64,000 nt of DNA. Origin: Collinsella sp. An268. Its GTDB lineage: Bacteria; Actinomycetota; Coriobacteriia; Coriobacteriales; Coriobacteriaceae. The stretch is taken from the NCBI RefSeq assembly GCF_002159765.1, contig NZ_NFJH01000003.1, positions 179,774-243,773 on the forward strand, read 5' to 3'. Of this stretch, positions 31,836 to 40,313 are shown in pieces. Position 1 is the stretch's first letter, and each line of letters starts with the position of its first letter. A model generated the notes under the pieces. The model saw nothing but the letters and a program-made list of their open reading frames with translations, made no database searches and was not told the DNA's origin. The position numbers and the translations under genes were made by a program.

Positions 31836-33215
31836 ATGAACGCAACGGTCATCATCCTCGCCGCCGGCGAGGGTACCCGTATGAAGTCTAACCACGCGAA
31901 GGTCTCGCACCGCATCCTCGCCAAACCAATGATCCGCTGGGTTGTCGACGCCGCGCTCGCCGCGGGCGCCGGACGCGTCATCACCGTCGTGGGCAGCCAC
32001 GGCGACGAGGTGCGCGCGCTGCTCTCGGGGGTCGAGGGCGTGGAGTGCGTCGAGCAGGCCGAGCGCCTGGGCACCGGTCACGCCGTCAAGGTCGCGCTCG
32101 AGGCCACTGGTGTCAACGCCGGCCCGGTCATCGTGCTCAACGGCGACCTGCCGCTTATCGAGCCCAAGACCATCCGCAAGTTTGCCGATACGGTCGCCGA
32201 CGGCACCGCCGCGGCGGCCGTTCTTACCATGACGCCGCCCGACCCCTTTGGCTACGGCCGCATCGAGCTCTCCGAGGAGGGCCAGGTGCTCCGCATCATC
32301 GAGCAGAAGGATTGCACCGACGAGCAGGCCAAGACACTTCTTGAGTGCAACGCCGGCTGCTACGCCTTCGACGGCGCGGCGCTCGCCGCGCACATCGGCG
32401 AGGTTGGCTGCGACAACGCCCAGGGCGAGTACTACCTGCCCGACATGCTCGAGATTCTCCGCAACGCGGGCCTCGGCGTGACGTACTTCCACTGCAACGA
32501 CTTCCGCGAGGGCCTCGGTGTCAATAGCCGCGCCCAGCTTGCCGAGCTCACCGCCATCGCTCGCGACCGCATCAACGCGCGCCTCATGGCCGAGGGCGTC
32601 ACCATGATCGACCCCGCGAGCACGTGGGTCGGGCCGGACGCAACCGTCGGCCGCGACACCGTCATCTACCCCGCAACCATGATCATGGGGGCGACCGAGA
32701 TCGGCGAGGAGTGCACCGTCGGCCCCAACACGCGCCTCATGAACGCGCGCGTGGGCAACTTCTCCGTCATCGACGAGACGGTTGCCGAGGACGTGCAGAT
32801 CGACGACTACGTGAACTGCGGCCCGCGCGCCTACCTGCGGCCCGGCACGCACCTGTGCGACCACAGCAAGGCCGGCACGCACGTCGAGATCAAGAAGTCG
32901 ACCATCGGGGTGGGCTCCAAGGTGCCGCACCTCTCCTACATCGGCGATACCACCATGGGCGCGAACGTCAACATCGGCGCCGGGTCCATCACCTGCAACT
33001 ACGACGGCGTCCACAAGAGTCCCACCACCATCGGCGACAACACGTTCATCGGGTCCGACACCATGATGGTGGCACCGGTCAACATCGGCGCCGACGCGGT
33101 GACGGGCGCTTCGAGCTGCATCACCCACGACGTGCCGGATGGAGCGCTCGCCCTCGAGCGTTCGGACCAGCGCATCATCGAAGGCTATACCGCGCGCAAG
33201 CGAGCGCGCCAGTAA
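31836..33215 (+). CDS. glmU: bifunctional UDP-GlcNAc pyrophosphorylase / GlcN-1-P acetyltransferase
   Basis: 459 aa, makes UDP-GlcNAc for the cell wall. The N-terminal uridyltransferase has ILAAGEGTRMKS (LxxGxGTxMxS) and GTGHAVKVAL. The C-terminal half is a left-handed beta-helix of hexapeptide repeats with AYLRPGTHLCDHSKAGTHVE and the CoA-site stretch NIGAGSITCNYDGVHKSPT. The start ATG 31836 matches the family; the frame is open upstream. It forms the usual operon with prs (64 bases apart). With glmS at 48-50 kb it covers two of the three steps from fructose-6-P. Confidence 0.95.
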   Translation: MNATVIILAAGEGTRMKSNHAKVSHRILAKPMIRWVVDAALAAGAGRVITVVGSHGDEVRALLSGVEGVECVEQAERLGTGHAVKVALEATGVNAGPVIVLNGDLPLIEPKTIRKFADTVADGTAAAAVLTMTPPDPFGYGRIELSEEGQVLRIIEQKDCTDEQAKTLLECNAGCYAFDGAALAAHIGEVGCDNAQGEYYLPDMLEILRNAGLGVTYFHCNDFREGLGVNSRAQLAELTAIARDRINARLMAEGVTMIDPASTWVGPDATVGRDTVIYPATMIMGATEIGEECTVGPNTRLMNARVGNFSVIDETVAEDVQIDDYVNCGPRAYLRPGTHLCDHSKAGTHVEIKKSTIGVGSKVPHLSYIGDTTMGANVNIGAGSITCNYDGVHKSPTTIGDNTFIGSDTMMVAPVNIGADAVTGASSCITHDVPDGALALERSDQRIIEGYTARKRARQ

Positions 33216-33279
33216 GCACCCACAGGTCAGGGCAATCGAGCGCAAACGGGAGCGCGCTCAACCAAACGAAGGGGAGAAC

Positions 33280-34263
33280 ATGCCGACCACAGATTTCAGT
33301 AAGTCGATGCCGATGTACAAAACGATGCGCGTCTACTCGGGCACGGCCAACCGCCCGCTCGCCGAGAAGATCGCCAACATTCTCGGCGTCGAGCTTTCGG
33401 GTCTCGCGCTCGAGAAGTTCGCCAACGGCGAGATCTACGCGCGCTTTGACGAGACCGTCCGCGGCGCCGACGTGTTCTTCATCCAGTCCATCTGCGGCGA
33501 CGTAAACGACGCCCTCATGGAGCTCCTCATTGCAACCGACGCCGCCAAGCGCGCCTCGGCCCGTACCATCACCGCCTGCATCACGCACTACGGCTACGCC
33601 CGCCAGGACCGCAAGGCCGCCCCGCGCGAGCCCATCACCGCCCGCCTCGTGGCGAACCTCCTCGAGCGTGCCGGCGTCGACCGCGTCATCACGCTCGACC
33701 TGCACCAGGGTCAGATCCAGGGCTTCTTCGACATCCCGGTCAACCACCTCTCTGCCCTCCCCCTCTTTGGCGAGTATTACAACGCCAAGAACTTCGACAC
33801 CGACAACCTCGTGGTGGTCTCGCCCGACGTGGGTCGCGCCAAGGCCGCCAAGAAGCTCTCCGATATGCTCGGCTGCTCGCTCGCCATCGCCCACAAGGGT
33901 CGCCCGCGCCACAACGCCGCCGAGGTCATGGGCATCATCGGCGACATCGAGGGCAAGACCTGCGTCATCAACGACGACATGATCGACACCGCCGGCACCC
34001 TCTGCGCAAGCGTGCGCGAGCTCAAGAAGATGGGCGCGGGCGACATCTACGTGTGCGCCACGCACGGCATCTTCTCGGGCCCCGCTGTCGAGCGCCTGAA
34101 CGACGCTCCGATTGTCGAGTGCGTGGTCACCGACTCCATCCCCGTTGAGGTCGGCGGCAAGATCAAGACGATTTCGGTTGCCGAGGAGTTTGCCAACGCC
34201 ATCGCCGCCGTCTACGGCGAGGAGAGCGTGTCCGTCCTCGTGGGCGGCGACTTCGCCCTGTAG
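33280..34263 (+). CDS. prs: ribose-phosphate pyrophosphokinase
   Basis: 327 aa PRPP synthase. Motifs: FANGEIYARFDETVRGADVF, THYGYARQDRKAAPREPI (ATP/flexible loop), DLHQGQIQGFFDIPV, PDVGRAKAAKKL and the PRPP loop VINDDMIDTAGTL (a DD-TAGT type). Feeds nucleotide, His, Trp and NAD synthesis. GGGGAG before ATG 33280 sets the start. Followed by a strong terminator at 34291-34327. Confidence 0.95.
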   Translation: MPTTDFSKSMPMYKTMRVYSGTANRPLAEKIANILGVELSGLALEKFANGEIYARFDETVRGADVFFIQSICGDVNDALMELLIATDAAKRASARTITACITHYGYARQDRKAAPREPITARLVANLLERAGVDRVITLDLHQGQIQGFFDIPVNHLSALPLFGEYYNAKNFDTDNLVVVSPDVGRAKAAKKLSDMLGCSLAIAHKGRPRHNAAEVMGIIGDIEGKTCVINDDMIDTAGTLCASVRELKKMGAGDIYVCATHGIFSGPAVERLNDAPIVECVVTDSIPVEVGGKIKTISVAEEFANAIAAVYGEESVSVLVGGDFAL

Positions 34264-34290
34264 GACTCGCTTATTCCAACCTCGTTCGAG

Positions 34291-34327
34291 GGAGGCCAGG
34301 CTCCACGTGGTGCCCGGCCTCCTTTTT
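34291..34327 (+). terminator. intrinsic terminator after prs
   Basis: GGAGGCC (34291-34297) pairs with GGCCTCC (34316-34322) and is followed by TTTTT. It closes the glmU-prs operon. Confidence 0.85.
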
Positions 34328-34420
34328 ATATGAACCGCATACCCTCCAAAGCAAGACCAGCGCTTCGCGTTTATGATGTCTGAACATGATGCAGGGTTCC
34401 AGCCGCCCTTGTACCGTAAT

Positions 34421-34513
34421 CCCGCATTCTCATGCGGGGCATTTAGGACATTCGGCGGACATGTCCTAAATCACGTCCAAAAATGTCCGTTTGAAGGTAA
34501 AAATGTCCTAAAT
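34421..34513. repeat. cluster of ATGTCCTAAAT words upstream of pth
   Basis: A hairpin CCCGCAT-TCTC-ATGCGGG (34421-34438) is followed by ATTTAGGACAT (34441-34451), its inverse ATGTCCTAAAT (34461-34471) and a second inverse copy (34503-34513); AAATGTCC at 34481-34488 is a partial copy, and GGACATGTCC (34457-34466) is itself palindromic. The pair at 34441/34461 forms an 11-bp stem. It fills the 323-base prs-pth gap together with the prs terminator. Confidence 0.8.
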
Positions 34514-34586
34514 CGTGGACGATAGAGCGCTCACACCACGCGCCTACGTCTCACTGAAAGAGTTGATATACGAGGGAAGGAACCTC

Positions 34587-35216
34587 ATGGCAGCAGCGCA
34601 GCCGGGAAAGATACGCATGGTCGCCGGACTCGGCAACCCGGGAGAAGAATATGCGGAGACGCGGCACAATGCGGGCTTCCGCGCCATCGACGAGCTCGCG
34701 CGCCAGGCAGGCGTCTCGTACTGGAAAAACCAGCTTGGCGCCGAGGTGGCCGTCATCAAGGTTAACGACCCCGACGAGGAGGGCGGCAAGCGCGAGGTCG
34801 TGCTCGCCAAACCCCAGAGCTTTATGAACACGAGCGGGGGTCCCCTCTCCAAGCTCTGCGCCACCTACAAGGTACGTCCCGAGGAGGTGCTCGTCATCCA
34901 CGACGAACTCGACATCCCCGAGGGCGACGTGCGCGTAAAGGTCGGCGGCGGGCACGCGGGGCACAACGGTCTGCGCTCCATCATCGACAAGCTCGGAAGC
35001 CGCGACTTCAGCCGCATCCGCGTGGGAATAGGCAACCCGCCGGGTAGGATGCCCGTGGCGGATTTCGTACTCAAGCAGTTCCGCCCCAAGGAACTCGAGG
35101 GGTTCGACGAGACCTGCGCCCGCGCCGCCGACGCCGCGGCGCTCGCACTCGTGCGCGGGGTGGTCTTTGCGCGCGATCACGTGAACGGCGGCGCCGCGCA
35201 AAACGGCAAGCACTAA
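34587..35216 (+). CDS. pth: peptidyl-tRNA hydrolase
   Basis: 209 aa. Frees tRNA from prematurely released peptidyl-tRNA. Family residues are visible: GLGNPGEEYAETRHNAGF (Asn and catalytic His), KPQSFMNTSGG, IHDELDIPEG and KVGGGHAGHNGLRSI, with GIGNPPGRM after. AAGGA six bases before ATG 34587 sets the start; the frame begins earlier but without coding character. Expression may be influenced by the repeat cluster in its leader. Confidence 0.95.
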   Translation: MAAAQPGKIRMVAGLGNPGEEYAETRHNAGFRAIDELARQAGVSYWKNQLGAEVAVIKVNDPDEEGGKREVVLAKPQSFMNTSGGPLSKLCATYKVRPEEVLVIHDELDIPEGDVRVKVGGGHAGHNGLRSIIDKLGSRDFSRIRVGIGNPPGRMPVADFVLKQFRPKELEGFDETCARAADAAALALVRGVVFARDHVNGGAAQNGKH

Positions 35217-35359
35217 CGCAAGGGATACCACCCGACCCCTGCGCCATAACCCAAGCGTTCCCACGTCCATCCGATTCGTTACAACCGCGCATTGGCATAT
35301 GCGGGGACCGCTGCGGGGTATACACTCGATAATGCATTGCCTGCACAGAGAGGGGCCCT

Positions 35360-36196
35360 ATGTACCAAATCTTGAAGAAGACGCAGTTCTCGGAGAAGGT
35401 CTTCGAGTTCCGCGTCGCCGCGCCGCGCATGGCCAAAAAGGCGCATGCCGGCCAATTCCTCATGGTGCGCGCCGACGAAACCGGCGAGCGCGTACCGTTC
35501 ACATTTGCCAACTGGAACCCCGACGAGGGCTGGATCGAGTTCATCTTTATGGTGGTGGGCAAGACCACCCGCTGCCTATCGCAGATGAACGAAGGCGATT
35601 ACCTGCGCGACGTTACCGGTCCGCTCGGCTGCCCGACCGAGATTCAGGGCGACCGCGTTACCGTCATCGGCGGCGGTGTGGGCTTGGCCATCGCCTACCC
35701 GGTCGCGCGCATGCTCTGCGAGCAGGGCAAGAAGGTCTCGGTCATCATGGGCGCGCGCACCGCCGACCTCCTCATTCTCACCGAGCAGTTCGAGGCGCTG
35801 CCGCTTGAGCACCTCTATATCACGACCGACGACGGCACCGCCGGCGAGAAGGGCGTGGTGACCGCGCCGCTCGAGCGCATCTGCGAGGCCGGAGAAGTCG
35901 ATCAGGTCTTCTGCGTCGGCCCCGTCCCGATGATGAAGTTCTCTGCGCTCACCTGCGAGAAGCACGATGTCCCTGTGGTTGCGAGCCTGAATCCCATCAT
36001 GGTGGACGGCACGGGCATGTGCGGCTGCTGCCGCGTCGAGGTGGGCGGCAAGACCATGTTCGCCTGCGTCGACGGCCCCGACTTCGACGCCACGCAGGTC
36101 GACTGGAACGATCTTGCCGCACGTCAGGCGAGCTACCGAACTGAAGAGGCCGCTTCCATCGCACACCTTGAGGAGGCTTGCGCATGCCACAAGTAA
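35360..36196 (+). CDS. NfnA/SudB-like FAD-NAD(P)H oxidoreductase subunit
   Basis: 278 aa ferredoxin reductase-type flavoprotein. RVPFTFANWNPDEGWIEFIF is the FAD-binding barrel; GGGVGLAIAYPVARML is the NAD(P) fold; GTGMCGCCRVEVGGKTMFACVDGPDFD gives the Cys set for a [2Fe-2S] cluster. This is the layout of the small subunit of NADH-dependent ferredoxin:NADP+ oxidoreductase (NfnAB) or sulfide dehydrogenase. It overlaps the next gene by 13 bases, and the pair should form an electron-bifurcating heterodimer. Nfn versus glutamate-synthase-like partner use cannot be settled from sequence reading. Confidence 0.85.
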   Translation: MYQILKKTQFSEKVFEFRVAAPRMAKKAHAGQFLMVRADETGERVPFTFANWNPDEGWIEFIFMVVGKTTRCLSQMNEGDYLRDVTGPLGCPTEIQGDRVTVIGGGVGLAIAYPVARMLCEQGKKVSVIMGARTADLLILTEQFEALPLEHLYITTDDGTAGEKGVVTAPLERICEAGEVDQVFCVGPVPMMKFSALTCEKHDVPVVASLNPIMVDGTGMCGCCRVEVGGKTMFACVDGPDFDATQVDWNDLAARQASYRTEEAASIAHLEEACACHK

Positions 36197-37617
36197 CCAC
36201 TCCCGGCGCTGCCGCCGAGCCCAAGAAGTACCGTCCCAACCTCAAGGCGCCGCGTACGCCGGCCAACGAGGAACCCGCTGCCGAGCGCGCCTGCGATTTC
36301 CGTCCGGTCGACACCGGCTACACCAAGGCCGACGCCCTGCTCGAGGCCAACCGCTGCCTCGACTGCAAAAAGCCCCTCTGCATGGAGGGTTGCCCGGTAG
36401 GCGTGCACATCCCCGAGTTCATCGCCAAGATTCGCGACGAAAACTGGGCCGGCGCGCTCGACACCATCAAGCGCGACAACCTGCTCCCCTCTGTCTGCGG
36501 CCGCGTGTGCCCGCAGGAGAACCAGTGCGAGGGCAAGTGCATCCTCGGCAAGAAGGGCGAGCCCGTCGCCATCGGCCAGCTCGAGCGCATGCTCGGCGAT
36601 ATGGCCGACGAGGTGGGCTCCGCTCCCGTTTGTAAACCCAAGAACGGCCATAAGGTCGCCATCGTGGGCTCCGGCCCCTCCGGCATCGCCTGCGCCGGCG
36701 AGCTTGCGCGCGAGGGTTTCGACGTCACCGTGTTCGAGGCCTTCTTCACGGGCGGTGGCGTGCTCACCTACGGCATCCCCGAGTTCCGCCTGCCCAAGGA
36801 CATCGTCAAGCGCGAGATTGACGGCCTCGAGCAGCTCGGCGTGCACTTTGAGTACAACGCCGTTGCCGGACGTCTCTTTACTGCCGAGGAGCTGTTTGAG
36901 GAGGAGGGCTTTGATGCGCTCTACCTCGCCGTGGGCGCCGGTCTGCCGCGCTTCCTCAACGTTCCGGGCGAGAACCTGCCCGGCGTGTACTGCGCCAACG
37001 AGTACCTCACGCGCGTGAACCTTATGAAAGCCTACGAGTTCCCCACCTACGACACGCCCATCCGCCACGGCAAGAACGTGGTGGTGTTTGGCGGCGGCAA
37101 CGTGGCCATGGACGCCGCGCGTACCGCCCTGCGCCTAGGTGCCGAGAAGGTTACGCTCGCCTACCGCCGCACCGAGGCCGAGATGCCCGCGCGCCGCGCC
37201 GAAATCCATCACGCCAAGGAGGAAGGCGTCGAGATCCTCGAGCTGGTGAGCCCCATCGAGTTCACGGCGGGTGAGGACGGCTTTGTGAACGCCATCCGCC
37301 TGCAGCAGATGGAACTCGGCGAGCCCGATGACTCCGGTCGCCGTCGCCCTGTTCCCGTTGAGGGCGTGACGCACGAGATCCCCTGCGACGTCGCCATCAC
37401 CGCCATCGGCACCAAGGCGAACCCCTTCGCCTCCCCCGCCTCCGGCGTCGAAGCGAACAAGTGGGGCTACATCGATACCGACGAGGATGGCCGGACGAGC
37501 AACCCGCGCGTCTGGGCAGGCGGCGACATCGTCACCGGTGCCGCGACCGTCATTCTCGCCATGGGCGCCGGCAAGACGGCCGCCCACTCGATTGCGAAGA
37601 CGATCCTGGGAGCGTAA
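36184..37617 (+). CDS. NfnB/GltD-like NADPH oxidoreductase subunit
   Basis: 477 aa. N-terminal Cys-rich domain for two [4Fe-4S] clusters (CLDCKKPLCMEGCPVGVHIP, then CGRVCPQENQCEGKC), followed by two Rossmann folds: VAIVGSGPSGIACAGEL for FAD and VVVFGGGNVAMDAARTALRL for NAD(P), and a final GGDIVTGAATVILAMGAGK. This is the GltD/NfnB family. The upstream SudB-like gene makes NfnB more likely than the small subunit of glutamate synthase; no gltB is nearby. GAGGAGG seven bases before ATG 36184 sets the start. Confidence 0.87.
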   Translation: MPQVTTPGAAAEPKKYRPNLKAPRTPANEEPAAERACDFRPVDTGYTKADALLEANRCLDCKKPLCMEGCPVGVHIPEFIAKIRDENWAGALDTIKRDNLLPSVCGRVCPQENQCEGKCILGKKGEPVAIGQLERMLGDMADEVGSAPVCKPKNGHKVAIVGSGPSGIACAGELAREGFDVTVFEAFFTGGGVLTYGIPEFRLPKDIVKREIDGLEQLGVHFEYNAVAGRLFTAEELFEEEGFDALYLAVGAGLPRFLNVPGENLPGVYCANEYLTRVNLMKAYEFPTYDTPIRHGKNVVVFGGGNVAMDAARTALRLGAEKVTLAYRRTEAEMPARRAEIHHAKEEGVEILELVSPIEFTAGEDGFVNAIRLQQMELGEPDDSGRRRPVPVEGVTHEIPCDVAITAIGTKANPFASPASGVEANKWGYIDTDEDGRTSNPRVWAGGDIVTGAATVILAMGAGKTAAHSIAKTILGA

Positions 37618-37749
37618 GCGCTAGCAGGCCCCACCGATGGGCCCACGAGACGCATCGCCTGCAAGCAGCTCGGGCGGCGGGAACCATATCGCGGTTCCCG
37701 CCGCCCTTTCCGTTCGCCCGCCACCCCTCTTTCTTGCTCCCCTTCGAAA

Positions 37750-37805
37750 GGAACCCGCGCTTAGGCCCGTATTCTGTCCCTCAAGGGGACCTAAACGCGG
37801 GTTCC
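37750..37805. repeat. inverted repeat, CTAAACGCG hairpin copy 3
   Basis: GGAACCCGCGCTTAGGCCC (37750-37768) pairs with the inverse at 37785-37805, with one C/T change and one bulged base. The core is the same as in the hairpins at 2664 and 23411. It lies between convergent genes. Confidence 0.8.
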
Positions 37806-37814
37806 GAGCAAAAA

Positions 37815-37880
37815 CTCCCGAGTGCTTTTCCTCCATCTGGCCCCTGTTGGGACTCAGAACGGAAGAAAAGCGCTCGGGAG
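37815..37880. repeat. second inverted repeat in the same gap
   Basis: Arms 37815-37834 (CTCCCGAGTGCTTTTCCTCC) and 37861-37880 match 18 of 20 when folded, loop 26 nt. With the preceding hairpin it fills the 344-base gap between the NfnB-like gene and the kinase gene; no other feature is seen. Confidence 0.75.
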
Positions 37881-37961
37881 CATTGGTTTAGCGCCACGAG
37901 CAGTGCGAGTGCGCCATTTCAAAGGTGAGCCGCTTGGCTCGGGAGGGGCGACCCCGCGGAC

Positions 37962-38732
37962 CTACTCCACCGTCGCCGGCACATGCAGCGGACGCGCCGC
38001 CTCAGCCTCCTCGGTAGCGCGCGAGGCCGCCTCCTCGCAAACGCCGAGCTCGCGCAACTTGGCACGATACGCCGCCGCGATGACCTCCATGCAGCCCTCG
38101 CGGCCGAGCTTGGCGCGGTTGACCACAAGGTCCTTACCGCTGTCCATACGCCACTTGCCCGCAGAGTACCGCTTGTAGAAGTCCTCACGGAAACGCTGCA
38201 TGCGCTTCACCAGGCGGGCACCCTGCTGCCGGGTGAGGCCGCGCTTATCGCTCACGATCTTGATGCGGTCCTCAACCGGTGCGGTTACGAGCACCGCGAT
38301 ATGATTGGGGTTAAAGCGCAGGATGTAGTCGGAGAGGCGCCCCTCGATGATGCAGCTCTCGGTGGAGCCCAGGTCCAGGATCACCTGCGTCATCTGCTCA
38401 AAGAGCTTGTCGGCAAGCGTGCGCGAGTCCACGCGGTCGGGCAGGAAGGCGGTAAACTCGGCCGCCAGCTGCTCGTCGTACTGGGCGATCTTGTCGACGG
38501 TCTCGCCGGCGCGCTGGCTCGCGCGAACGAGCACCTCCTTGTCGTAGAGCGGAATGCCCAGCTCGCTCGCGAGCATCTTGCCGATCTCGTGCCCCTCGGC
38601 GCCAAAGTCACGCGCGATGGTGATGACCACCGGCTGCCCCGCGCGGTCGGCCTCGGCGGCCGAAACCCGCGCCTCGATGCGATCGCGCCGCGTCGGGCGC
38701 GCCTGCAGAAGCGTCCTGATGTCGATAGCCAT
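37962..38732 (-). CDS. cytidylate kinase-like family protein
   Basis: 256 aa. After a 35-residue leader the P-loop region reads ITIARDFGAEGHEIGKMLA, followed by LGIPLYDKEVLVRAS, the start of the cytidylate kinase-like family (PF13189). A central ILRFNPNHIAVLVTAP strand and a RQQGARLVKRMQRFREDFYKRY helix fit this fold. Substrate is unknown; classic CMP kinases are shorter and differ at the nucleotide site. GGGAGGT before ATG 38732 sets the start. It is the last gene of the amino acid transporter operon, 10 bases behind a permease gene. Confidence 0.75.
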   Translation of the reverse strand: MAIDIRTLLQARPTRRDRIEARVSAAEADRAGQPVVITIARDFGAEGHEIGKMLASELGIPLYDKEVLVRASQRAGETVDKIAQYDEQLAAEFTAFLPDRVDSRTLADKLFEQMTQVILDLGSTESCIIEGRLSDYILRFNPNHIAVLVTAPVEDRIKIVSDKRGLTRQQGARLVKRMQRFREDFYKRYSAGKWRMDSGKDLVVNRAKLGREGCMEVIAAAYRAKLRELGVCEEAASRATEEAEAARPLHVPATVE

Positions 38733-38742
38733 AACGACCTCC

Positions 38743-39390
38743 CTACGCCGCGACCACGCGCCGCTGATACGCGCGCACCACGAGCGAGATGCCAAAGTTC
38801 AGCGCAAAGTAGAGCAGGAACACAAACCCGTAGAGCAGAAGCACCTGGCTGAGGTCGGTGGTGTAACCCATCACGACCTTGGCCGAGAACATGAACTCCA
38901 TCACGTTGATGCCCGCAAGGTACGAGGAGTCCTTGATGACCGTCGTGCACTGCGAGAAGAGCGCCGGGATGATCGTCTTGAAGGTCTGCGGCAAGATGAT
39001 GTAGCGCATGCTCGCAAAGAAGCCAAAGCCCTGGCTCTTGGCCGCCTCAAACTGGCTCTTGGGGATGGAGTTGAGGCCGCCGCGCACGATCTCGGCCATA
39101 ACGGCGGAGGTGAAGAGCGTAAACGCCAGCACCGAGATAAAGACGTCGGACCCCTTGACCGTAAAGTAGATAAAGAGGATCCACAGCAGGTTAGGCGTGC
39201 AGCGGAAGAGCTCGATATAGGCCGAGACCAGCCACTTGAAGATGCTCAGCTTGCCCGTGCAGTACTGCTTGATGAGCGCGAGCACCGTGCCGAACACAAC
39301 CGAGCAGATGATGGCCAGGACCGAGATCTCGATGGTCTTGAGAAAGCCCGCCATGATGAACGAGACGTTTGCCGGGGTAAAGATCGCCAT
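38743..39390 (-). CDS. polar amino acid ABC transporter permease
   Basis: 215 aa with five membrane segments and the HisM/GlnP-type EAA loop MAEIVRGGLNSIPKSQFEAA followed by GFGFFASMRYIILPQ. It pairs with the second permease just upstream (3 bases) to form the channel of a glutamate/glutamine-type importer (family 3 substrate-binding protein). It has no own substrate domain. Confidence 0.9.
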   Translation of the reverse strand: MAIFTPANVSFIMAGFLKTIEISVLAIICSVVFGTVLALIKQYCTGKLSIFKWLVSAYIELFRCTPNLLWILFIYFTVKGSDVFISVLAFTLFTSAVMAEIVRGGLNSIPKSQFEAAKSQGFGFFASMRYIILPQTFKTIIPALFSQCTTVIKDSSYLAGINVMEFMFSAKVVMGYTTDLSQVLLLYGFVFLLYFALNFGISLVVRAYQRRVVAA

Positions 39391-39393
39391 GGG

Positions 39394-40140
39394 TTACGCC
39401 TCCTTCGCGGGCTCGGGGGTGATGCCGGGGATCTTCTTGGCGCGCGGGCGCACCTTGGAGCGCTTCTCGAGCCACTGCACCAGCAGCGCCAGCGGGAAGC
39501 AAATGATGAAGTACAGCACGCAGGCCATGATGTAGCCCTGGAGGTAGCCGTAGGTCGAGACGAAGTTGTCGGCGTTGTACATGAGGTCGCCGCCGGCGAT
39601 GAGCGCGAGCACCGAGGTGTTCTTGACCAGGTTGAGCGCCTGGTTGCAGAGCGGCGGCAGGATGACCTTGAAGGTTTGCGGCAGGATGATGAGCATGTAG
39701 GCCTGCGCACGCGTAAAGCCCTGGCTCTGCGCCGCCTCCATCTGGCCGCGCGGCACGCTCTCGATGCCGGTGCGGATGACCTCGGAGATGTAGGCCGCGT
39801 GGTAGAGGCCCACGCCGAGCGCGCCGATGGCAAACGACGACAGGCGCACCGGGCTTGGCGCGCCGAGGATGGCCTGCAGCACGCGCGGGCCGGCCATGTA
39901 GTAGAAGAACACCTGCACGGGCAGCGGCGTGTTCTGGAAGAACTCGACGTACACGCGGCTGATAGCGCGCAGAATGCGCGAGCGTGTGGTCGAGAAGACG
40001 CCCAGGATGCACCCGAGCACCAGCGAGATCGCCAGACCGGCGATCGTCACCTGCAGGGTAAAGCCAAAACCCTGCCAGAAGCTATCCATAGAGGCGAGTG
40101 TGATCTGCCATCGTCTAGGGTCGAAGAGACCGTCGAGCAT
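39394..40140 (-). CDS. polar amino acid ABC transporter permease
   Basis: 248 aa; N-terminal VTIAGLAISLVLGCILGV helix, EAA loop ISEVIRTGIESVPRGQMEAA and AYMLIILPQTFKVILPPLCN. Same family as the next permease, with which it forms a heterodimeric channel. ATG 40140 follows GGAAGG; the longer upstream frame has no site. The C-terminal tail is basic and cytoplasmic. Confidence 0.9.
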   Translation of the reverse strand: MLDGLFDPRRWQITLASMDSFWQGFGFTLQVTIAGLAISLVLGCILGVFSTTRSRILRAISRVYVEFFQNTPLPVQVFFYYMAGPRVLQAILGAPSPVRLSSFAIGALGVGLYHAAYISEVIRTGIESVPRGQMEAAQSQGFTRAQAYMLIILPQTFKVILPPLCNQALNLVKNTSVLALIAGGDLMYNADNFVSTYGYLQGYIMACVLYFIICFPLALLVQWLEKRSKVRPRAKKIPGITPEPAKEA

Positions 40141-40313
40141 AGCCCTTCCTTTCCAAAGCGCCCCGAGGAGCGGGGCAGCGCCGCATCGGCGCCCTCGGTG
40201 CGTACCGGCTGGCGAGTGCCGGTCGCCCGCCCTGGGCACGGTCAAAGCGGGAAGCGGGTACGGCGCAACCGATGGCGCAGCACCCGCCTCGCACGCGTCA
40301 GAAACACCTGGTC

